A stretch of 5,100 bases of DNA from an uncultured Agathobaculum sp. (GTDB lineage Bacteria; Bacillota; Clostridia; Oscillospirales; Butyricicoccaceae), in assembly GCA_944380945.1 (NCBI GenBank), contig CALWJG010000131.1, positions 1 to 5,100 of the forward strand, read 5' to 3'. The notes under the pieces are model-generated. The model had not been told where the DNA came from and did no database searches. It saw only the letters and a list, made by a program, of their open reading frames with translations. Both the position numbers and the translations under genes were made by a program. This document shows positions 1 to 4,475 of the stretch, in pieces (the stretch's first letter is position 1; each line of letters starts with the position of its first letter).

Positions 1-2
1 TG

Positions 3-47
3 ACGCTCGAGGCGGTCATCGATCAGGAGCTGTTCCCCAAAATGTGA
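3..47 (+). CDS. C-terminal tail of a convergent gene, product unknown (partial)
   Basis: The plus-strand frame starting at position 3 reads TLEAVIDQELFPKM and then TGA at 45-47. The other two plus frames give either an immediate stop or an unlikely peptide running into the hairpin. A strong plus-strand terminator begins two bases after the stop, which is what the 3' end of a real gene looks like. Only 14 codons are visible, so no family can be assigned. The gene would converge on the corrinoid-protein gene. The call rests on the terminator position and the plausible amphipathic peptide, not on homology. Confidence 0.45.
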   Translation, partial: TLEAVIDQELFPKM

Positions 48-48
48 T

Positions 49-86
49 AAAGAGGTCCCTGACACAGGTGTTCAGGGACCTCTTTT
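49..86 (+). terminator. Rho-independent terminator of the convergent plus-strand gene
   Basis: A perfect 14-bp stem pairs 49-62 (AAAGAGGTCCCTGA) with 72-85, around a short loop at 63-71 that can itself pair ACA with TGT. The stem ends in a T-run (83-86). On the minus strand the tail is weaker (TTTA), so the main orientation is plus. It sits directly after the TGA at 45-47. Confidence 0.85.
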
Positions 87-103
87 GCTTGACCACGCAG
101 GTC

Positions 104-147
104 AAAAATACCGCAGCCCCGATGTGATCCATCGGGGCTGCGGTATT
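104..147 (-). terminator. Rho-independent terminator of the corrinoid-protein transcript
   Basis: A perfect 17-bp stem pairs 107-123 with 131-147, and an added G124-C130 pair leaves a 5-nt loop. The GC-rich core is CCGCAGCCCCGAT. Read on the minus strand the hairpin ends in five T residues (108-104) followed by GACC, the usual intrinsic-terminator tail. It lies about 40 nt after the TGA of the corrinoid-protein gene (190-188). Read on the plus strand the tail (TTGTGATATATG) is poor, so the orientation is minus. Confidence 0.9.
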
Positions 148-187
148 GTGATATATGCAGTACAGGAAAACGGGGTATCGCTTACAA

Positions 188-823
188 TCACTCGGTGCAG
201 ATCGCCAGCGCGACTTCCGCTGCGGAAGCAGCGTCCGCGGTGAACTTGTCCGCGCCGATCTGGTCGCAGAACGCCTGGGTGATCGGTGCGCCGCCGATCA
301 TAACCTTGACCTTGCCCTTGAGCTCGGAGGCCTCGACCGCGTCGACTACGTTGCGCATCTCGCCCATGGTGGTGGTCAGCAGCGCGGAGCACGCGATGAT
401 CTGCGCGTCGTTCTCGCGAGCCGCCTCGAGGAACTTCTCGACCGGTACGTCAACGCCCAGGTCGATGACCTTCAGGCCCTTGCCTTCCATCATCATGCGG
501 ACCAGGTTCTTGCCGATGTCGTGCAGGTCGCCCTTGACCGTGCCGATGACGACCGTGCCCTTCTCCTCAACGCCGTCGGCAACCAGGTGCGGGCGGAGGA
601 CTTCGATGCCCTTGGTCATCGCGCGGGCTGCGATCAGCACTTCCGGCACGAAAACTTCGTTGTTCTTGAACTTCTGGCCGATGATGTTCATGCCGTCGAG
701 CAGGCCCTGCTCGAGGATGTCGCCGGCAGCGATGCCTTCATCCAGCGCCTGCTGAACGCAAGCCTTTACCTTGGGCGCGCGGCCCTGCTGCAGCCAGGAA
801 CTGATGTCGTTGAGAATGCTCAT
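188..823 (-). CDS. Corrinoid (B12-binding) methyltransferase protein, MtmC/MtbC/MttC type
   Basis: This 211-residue cytoplasmic protein carries a cobamide cofactor. In this family the cofactor takes a methyl group from a substrate-specific methyltransferase and passes it to an acceptor methyltransferase, usually towards tetrahydrofolate in bacteria. Residues 1-85 fit the helical cap (B12-binding-2) domain and about 88-211 the Rossmann-like B12-binding domain. The cobalamin signature is complete: D99-x-H101-x-x-G104 (DLHDIG), with His101 the expected lower axial cobalt ligand, then S146-A-L148 and G177-G178, at spacings of 41 and 28 residues as in the methionine synthase family. The length is typical of free-standing corrinoid proteins. 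An in-frame ATG at 847 would add eight residues, but the AGGAG at 832-836, 8 nt before the ATG at 823, supports the shorter start. All 15 lysine codons are AAG. No methyltransferase or corrinoid-reactivating gene is visible, so the substrate (methylamines, betaines, methanol, methoxyaromatics) is unknown. The family is certain; the subtype is not. Confidence 0.95.
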   Translation of the reverse strand: MSILNDISSWLQQGRAPKVKACVQQALDEGIAAGDILEQGLLDGMNIIGQKFKNNEVFVPEVLIAARAMTKGIEVLRPHLVADGVEEKGTVVIGTVKGDLHDIGKNLVRMMMEGKGLKVIDLGVDVPVEKFLEAARENDAQIIACSALLTTTMGEMRNVVDAVEASELKGKVKVMIGGAPITQAFCDQIGADKFTADAASAAEVALAICTE

Positions 824-831
824 GGTAATTT

Positions 832-837
832 CTCCTT
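832..837 (-). promoter_or_regulatory. Ribosome-binding site that sets the corrinoid-protein start
   Basis: The minus strand reads AAGGAGAAATTACCATG. The AGGAG core lies 8 nt before the ATG at 823-821. The alternative upstream ATG at 847 has no comparable purine-rich box before it, so this site decides the start. Confidence 0.8.
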
Positions 838-901
838 TTCTCCGCATGGTTTTTGCGCCGCGCTTGCCTTGGTCGCCGCGCCATCTCTTTGTGATGGGCT
901 A

Positions 902-910
902 ATCATACCA
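902..910 (-). promoter_or_regulatory. Candidate extended -10 promoter for the corrinoid-protein gene
   Basis: The minus strand reads TGG-TATGAT: a -10 hexamer (907-902) matching TATAAT at five of six positions, preceded by the TGN extension. The hexamer expected 17 nt upstream (AAGAAA, 930-925) is a poor -35, which extended -10 promoters or activator-dependent promoters can tolerate. Transcription would start near 895, leaving a leader of about 72 nt. This is a visual motif match only. Confidence 0.35.
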
Positions 911-940
911 TCCCGCCCGCCACTTTTCTTGAACGGGATT

Positions 941-1000
941 GCACTTTTTTGCACAATCTTTGCTTATGCCTGCAACTGGGCATGATTGTGCAAAAAATGC
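941..1000. repeat. Long interrupted inverted repeat with TTGCAC half-sites
   Basis: A perfect 14-bp inverted repeat pairs 945-958 (TTTTTTGCACAATC) with 984-997 (GATTGTGCAAAAAA). With C944 bulged, GCA (941-943) also pairs with TGC (998-1000). Inside, ATGCC (966-970) pairs with GGCAT (979-983), leaving 959-965 unpaired on one side. The hexamer TTGCAC occurs at 939-944 and again exactly 10 bp on at 949-954, with its reverse complement at 988-993. In the minus-strand RNA a second fold can compete: GAUUGUGC can pair with GUGCAAUC (two G-U pairs) around AAAAAA. It starts 27 nt after the cbiK stop, where a terminator would be expected, but the T-run is on the 5' side of the stem and the A-run on the 3' side, so there is no U-tail on either strand. 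It may be a regulator binding site, a non-canonical transcription barrier, or both. Confidence 0.75.
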
Positions 1001-1026
1001 GACGATAGTGCCAAAGCCGCCCGCCG

Positions 1027-1812
1027 TTACAGCGGCTGCGCCTCGCGGCAGTGGCTGATGAAGATCTCCGCGACCGCGTCCAGCTCGCCCAGTCCGGTCA
1101 GGTGCGGCTCCACGCCGTAGCCCTCGCCCTCCAGACGGCTCTTCCAGCTGTCCGCATCGTCGCCCGCGAGGTCGTTCTGCGCATGGTCGCCCGCGACGAT
1201 CATCAGCGGCGCGAGATGCACGTTCACCACCTCGTGCCGGTGCAGGCGCGCGGTGATATAGTCGAAATGCGGGAAGCCCTCGACCGTGCCCACATACACG
1301 CGCTCCGCGCCCTGATAGCGGAAGCAGTTTTCCACCAGCGCATAGGCGGCGTTGGCCGGGTGCTCGGTGCCGTGGCCCATGAACACATAGGCCTCGTCCT
1401 CCGCCAGCCGCGGCATGGTCTCGAGCAGCGCGCGGGTCAGGCGCAGATAGTCCTGCGTATCCCACAAAAGCGGCGCGCCGACCGCCAGACGCGCAAACCG
1501 CCCGGCGAACGGCCGCAGCTGTTCCATCATCTTCTCGTATTCCTGCCCGAAGATCACATGCAGGCTCTGGCAGCGCACCTCCTCGTAGCCCTGCTCCGCC
1601 AGCTGCTCAAACAGCTCGGCCGGGCTGGGGATGTGCACGCCCTCCTCCTTTTCGATCTTGCGCGCCACCATGCGCGAGGTGAACGCGCGGTAAAAATCAT
1701 AGCCCGGAAACGCTGCGCACAGCTTTTCCTCCAGATTCTCGATCGCGCGGCGCGCGTCCGGATAGGTCGTGCCGAAGCTGACCACGACCAGCGCCTTTTT
1801 GCTTCTCTCCAT
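1027..1812 (-). CDS. cbiK: Sirohydrochlorin cobaltochelatase (class II, anaerobic)
   Basis: CbiK inserts Co2+ into sirohydrochlorin (or precorrin-2) to form cobalt-sirohydrochlorin, the committed step of the oxygen-independent cobalamin pathway. The 261-residue length matches the CbiK family. The N-terminus ALVVVSFGTTY (7-17) is the family's opening strand. The three residues known to ligate metal or act in catalysis in Salmonella CbiK (His145, Glu175, His207) appear here as His147 (FMGHGTEHP), Glu178 (GTVEGFPHFD) and His210 (GDHAQNDLAGDD) with nearly identical spacing. There is no signal peptide, so the protein should be cytoplasmic, unlike the periplasmic Desulfovibrio form. The ATG at 1812 lies one nucleotide after the cbiC stop (TGA-G-ATG), with GGAGGG at 1826-1821 inside the last cbiC codons. 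It is the last gene of the coupled series although its step comes earliest. HemH-like and CbiX-like alternatives are disfavoured by length and motifs. Confidence 0.95.
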   Translation of the reverse strand: MERSKKALVVVSFGTTYPDARRAIENLEEKLCAAFPGYDFYRAFTSRMVARKIEKEEGVHIPSPAELFEQLAEQGYEEVRCQSLHVIFGQEYEKMMEQLRPFAGRFARLAVGAPLLWDTQDYLRLTRALLETMPRLAEDEAYVFMGHGTEHPANAAYALVENCFRYQGAERVYVGTVEGFPHFDYITARLHRHEVVNVHLAPLMIVAGDHAQNDLAGDDADSWKSRLEGEGYGVEPHLTGLGELDAVAEIFISHCREAQPL

Positions 1813-1813
1813 C

Positions 1814-2449
1814 TCAAAAGCCCTCCCGTCTGACGATCTGATACAGCAGCGCGTTGACGATCGCCGCGGCGACGTTCGAGCCGCCCTTGCGCCCGCGCGC
1901 GATGATATACGGCGTGTCCCCGCCGAGAAACAGCTCCTTGGACTCGACCACGTTGACGAACCCGACCGGCACGCCGATCACGAGCGCGGGCTTGACCGCG
2001 CCCTCCCCGATCAGCTCGTGCAGGCGGATGAGCGCGGTCGGCGCGTTGCCGATCGCAAAGATCAGCGGGCCGTCCAGCTTTGCCGCGTGCTCCATGGACA
2101 CGGTCGCGCGGGTGACGCCGCGCGCCTTTGCCTCGCGCGCCACATCCGCGTCCGCCATCAGGCAGAGCGCTCTGCCGCCGAGCTTTTGGAGCGCCGGCTT
2201 GCTGATGCCGGCGAGCGCCATGTTGGTGTCGGTCACCACGGTCGCGCCCGCCGCGAGCGCGGCCTTGGCTTTTTCGATCACATCCGGCGAAAAGCACAGG
2301 TTGTCCGCATAGTCAAAGTCCGCGCTCGTATGGATGACGCGCTTGACCACCTCGGCCACGCCCTCCGGAAAGCTGCGCGCCCCGAGCTCCGCCGTGATGA
2401 TCGCAAAGCTGTTCTTTTCGATCTCCGCGGGTTTCATCTGTCCGTTCAT
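1814..2449 (-). CDS. cbiC: Cobalt-precorrin-8 methylmutase
   Basis: CbiC moves the methyl group from C-11 to C-12 of cobalt-precorrin-8, giving cobyrinate; CobH does the same in the aerobic pathway. The protein has 211 residues, typical of the family. His40 in RVIHTSADFDY fits the catalytic histidine known from CobH (His43). Other conserved stretches are TDTNMALAGI (73-82), FAIGNAPTAL (131-140), IGVPVGFVN (158-166) and the glycine-rich ARGRKGGSNVAAA (184-196) near the C-terminus. The ATG at 2449 overlaps the cobO stop as ATGA. GGAAGGGG (2465-2458) lies 8 nt upstream inside the cobO end and supports this start over the second methionine (M5). CbiK and the oxygen-independent context favour the name CbiC over CobH. 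Confidence 0.95.
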   Translation of the reverse strand: MNGQMKPAEIEKNSFAIITAELGARSFPEGVAEVVKRVIHTSADFDYADNLCFSPDVIEKAKAALAAGATVVTDTNMALAGISKPALQKLGGRALCLMADADVAREAKARGVTRATVSMEHAAKLDGPLIFAIGNAPTALIRLHELIGEGAVKPALVIGVPVGFVNVVESKELFLGGDTPYIIARGRKGGSNVAAAIVNALLYQIVRREGF

Positions 2450-2976
2450 ACTTCGATCCCCTTCCGCGCGCCGACGCCCCGGTCAAACGGGTGCCGGCGC
2501 TTTACCATTTCCGTGATATAATCCGCGCGCGCCTGCAAAGCTTCGGACGGGCCGCGCCCGGTCAGCACGACCTCGAGGCCCTCCGGCCTGCCGTCCAGAA
2601 ACGCGAGCAGCGCGTCCTCGTCCAGAAAGCCGCGGTTGACCGCGGCGCACACCTCATCCAGCACGAGCAGGGTCGCGCCCTCGCGCACGGCAAAGCCGGT
2701 CGCGGCCGCAAACATACGGCCGACCGCCGCGCGGCATTCCCGCTTCTCCTCCCCGGTCATCTGGAAGGAGAACTTGCCGCAGGGGTTGGCCGCCAGCATG
2801 GTGACGTTTTTCAGCCCCGCCAGCGCGCGGCATTCGCCCGAGGTGCCGTCCTTCAGAAACTGCGCCAGCACCACCTTGCCGCCCGCGCCCGCGTGCCGCA
2901 CGGCCAGACCGACCGCCGCGGTCGTCTTGCCCTTGCCGTCCCCGCAGTAGAGGTGGATCAGTCCGGTTCCGCTCAT
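2446..2976 (-). CDS. cobO: ATP:cob(I)alamin (corrinoid) adenosyltransferase, CobA/CobO/BtuR family
   Basis: This enzyme transfers the adenosyl group of ATP to Co(I) corrinoids, making the adenosylated intermediate that CobQ then amidates. The protein has 176 residues, slightly shorter than the roughly 196 of Salmonella CobA because the N-terminal extension is nearly absent. The P-loop GDGKGKTT lies at 12-19, the LLVLDEV strand at 103-109 (Walker B-like), LTGRGP at 138-143, ADYITEM at 151-157, and the family's C-terminal end HPFDRGVGARKGIE at 162-175. It is not a PduO-type or EutT-type adenosyltransferase, which lack this P-loop. The ATG at 2976 overlaps the cobQ stop as ATGA; GGAGGG (2988-2983) lies 6 nt upstream within the last cobQ codons. 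Names vary by organism: cobA in Salmonella, cobO in Pseudomonas denitrificans, btuR in E. coli. Confidence 0.96.
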   Translation of the reverse strand: MSGTGLIHLYCGDGKGKTTAAVGLAVRHAGAGGKVVLAQFLKDGTSGECRALAGLKNVTMLAANPCGKFSFQMTGEEKRECRAAVGRMFAAATGFAVREGATLLVLDEVCAAVNRGFLDEDALLAFLDGRPEGLEVVLTGRGPSEALQARADYITEMVKRRHPFDRGVGARKGIEV

Positions 2977-4475
2977 GCCTTTCCCTCCAGTATCCGATAG
3001 ATCAGATCCATATCCAGCGCCTGCCGCACCGCATCCGCCAGCAGGTCGTACTGCGCCTGCTTGTAGGCCGCGTCGTCATAGGCACTGTCCGCGAGCGCAA
3101 CGCCCTTGCAGGATGCGAGCGCCTGCGCGAGCGCCTGCGCCACGCCCGGCGCGTCGAACACGCCGTGCAGATAGGTGCCGCAGGCGTTTTCCGCCTGACA
3201 CCCGTCCTCGACGGGCGCCTGTCCCGCGCGGGAGAGCGTGACCAGCGGCTTTGCGTCCGCGGCGCGCGCGGTCTCGCCCATGTGGATCTCGTAGCCCGTC
3301 ACCGCAAGGCCGGACAGCGGCGCGAACACGCCGGAAAGCGTCCCCAGCGTGCCGGACGACTGCACGGTGGTCTTTTCCGGCCGGAACACCGTGTCGATGG
3401 GCAGCAGCCCCATGCCGCGCAGGCTGCCGCCGCCCTCCGCGCCCTCGGGGTCGGAGACCGTGCGCCCCATGATCTGATAGCCGCCGCACACGCCGAACAC
3501 CGGCGTGCCCGCGGCGTGCTGCTTTAATATCTGCGCCTCCATGCCGCTCTCGCGCAGCCATTTGAGGTCGGCGAGCGTGGATTTGGTGCCCGGGAGCAGA
3601 ATGAGATCCGCGCCCGCGAGCTGCTCGGGCCGCGCGGCGTAATACACGCCCACGCCCGGCACGCGCGAAAGCGCTGCAAAATCCGTAAAGTTCGACAGCC
3701 GCGGCAGCTTTACGACTGCGATGCGCACCTGCGCCGCAGCGCCCGCGCAGTCCAGCCGCTCGGACAGGCTGTCCTCGTCGTCGATGTCGAACCGGCCGTA
3801 GGGCACCACGCCCGCGACCGGCTTGCCGGTCAGCTCCTCGAGCTGGGAAAGGCCGGGCCGCAGGATCTCCACATCCCCGCGGAATTTGTTGATGATGAGC
3901 GCCTTGATGCGCGCCTGCTCGTCCGCCTCGAGCAGCTTTACCGTGCCGTAGAGCGAGGCGAACACGCCGCCGCGGTCGATGTCGCCCACGAGCAGCACGG
4001 GCGCGTCCACCAGCTTTGCCAGACCCATGTTGACGATGTCGTCCTGCTTTAAGTTGATCTCCGCCGGGCTGCCCGCGCCCTCGATCACGATGATATCGTA
4101 TTCCGCGGCAAGGCTGTCGTACGCCTCCTTGACCACCGGGATGAGCGCCCGCTTGTCGCCCCAGTATTCGCGCGCCGTGCGGTTGCCGCGCGCCTCGCCC
4201 ATGACGATCACCTGCGAGCCCACGTCGCTCGTGGGCTTGAGCAGCACGGGGTTCATGCGCACGTCGGGCGCAAGGCCCGCGGCCTCGGCCTGCACGACCT
4301 GCGCGCGGCCCATCTCCTTGCCGTCCGCGGTGATGAATGAGTTGAGCGCCATGTTCTGCGCCTTGAACGGCGCGACAGTATAGCCGTCCTGTTTGAAGAT
4401 GCGGCAGAGCGCCGCGCACAGCAGGCTCTTGCCCGCGTTTGAGCAGGTGCCCTGCACCATGATGCACTTTGCCAT
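2973..4475 (-). CDS. cobQ: Adenosylcobyrate (cobyric acid) synthase
   Basis: CobQ (CbiP) uses glutamine and ATP to amidate side chains b, d, e and g of adenosylcobyrinate a,c-diamide, giving adenosylcobyrate. The protein has 500 residues, full length for the family. The N-terminal ATPase domain (1 to about 235) has the modified P-loop GTCSNAGKS (9-17), APFKAQNMALNS (35-46) and VIEGAGSPAEINL (130-142). The C-terminal class I glutamine amidotransferase-like domain (about 250-445) has LLPGTKST (293-300), the nucleophile Cys330 in VFGVCGGYQIMG and His437 in TYLHGVF. The frame stays open upstream into cobD, but the ATG at 4475 is the real start: MAKCIMVQGT is the family's beginning and AGGAGG (4488-4483) lies 7 nt before it. 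The start overlaps the cobD stop as TGATG. An in-frame 12-bp tandem repeat gives AQALAQAL at 446-453. CbiA, the a,c-diamide synthase, is excluded by length, the NMALNS motif and the LPGTKST region. Confidence 0.97.
   Translation of the reverse strand: MAKCIMVQGTCSNAGKSLLCAALCRIFKQDGYTVAPFKAQNMALNSFITADGKEMGRAQVVQAEAAGLAPDVRMNPVLLKPTSDVGSQVIVMGEARGNRTAREYWGDKRALIPVVKEAYDSLAAEYDIIVIEGAGSPAEINLKQDDIVNMGLAKLVDAPVLLVGDIDRGGVFASLYGTVKLLEADEQARIKALIINKFRGDVEILRPGLSQLEELTGKPVAGVVPYGRFDIDDEDSLSERLDCAGAAAQVRIAVVKLPRLSNFTDFAALSRVPGVGVYYAARPEQLAGADLILLPGTKSTLADLKWLRESGMEAQILKQHAAGTPVFGVCGGYQIMGRTVSDPEGAEGGGSLRGMGLLPIDTVFRPEKTTVQSSGTLGTLSGVFAPLSGLAVTGYEIHMGETARAADAKPLVTLSRAGQAPVEDGCQAENACGTYLHGVFDAPGVAQALAQALASCKGVALADSAYDDAAYKQAQYDLLADAVRQALDMDLIYRILEGKA
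3115..3138. repeat. Exact 12-bp tandem duplication inside cobQ
   Basis: GCGAGCGCCTGC occurs twice in direct succession (3115-3126 and 3127-3138) with no mismatch. It is in frame and codes for two AQAL units (residues 446-453 of CobQ), just after the conserved YLHGVF segment, so the reading frame is kept and the enzyme need not be affected. Confidence 0.8.

Larger units (their letters stand above)
824..1026 (-). other. Non-coding spacer between cbiK and the corrinoid-protein gene
   Basis: This 203-bp gap is the only one between genes in the minus-strand series; the other junctions overlap or are 1 nt apart. It is more AT-rich than the flanking genes in its middle (roughly 920-1000). It holds an interrupted inverted repeat, a candidate extended -10 element and a leader of about 70 nt. 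In the leader, CCATC at 881-885 can pair with GATGG at 893-897, and an 8-bp direct repeat CGCCGCGC occurs at 856-863 and 874-881. I saw no B12-box-like element, tRNA or convincing small reading frame. The gap makes separate transcription of the corrinoid gene likely, but read-through from the operon cannot be excluded. Confidence 0.7.

Noticed and set aside
155..985. A long plus-strand open frame of 276 codons opposite the corrinoid-protein gene
   Set aside because: It lies antisense to a certain gene, contains the complement of conserved motifs, has no good ribosome-binding site and runs through non-coding spacer. GC-rich sequence with few stop codons in the opposite frame explains it.
977..992. 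A sigma-54-like element on the plus strand (GG at 978-979 and GC at 990-991, 10 nt apart)
   Set aside because: The match outside GG and GC is poor (GCA instead of CAC, GTGCA instead of TTGCA), and it would point antisense into cbiK with no gene to drive.
941..1000. The inverted repeat as a standard Rho-independent terminator of the cobalamin operon
   Set aside because: No U-tract follows the stem on the minus strand; the 3' side ends in an A-run and then GTGCAATCCC. It is kept as a repeat of unknown role.
824..1026. A cobalamin riboswitch in the spacer before the corrinoid gene
   Set aside because: I find no B12-box-like sequence, and the spacer is too short to hold the usual fold of about 200 nt together with a ribosome-binding site and promoter. 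If the operon has one it should lie upstream of position 5100.
1051..2521. Overlapping long plus-strand open frames opposite cbiK and cbiC
   Set aside because: They are rich in Arg, Ala and His, match no recognisable family, and are typical shadows of GC-rich genes on the other strand.
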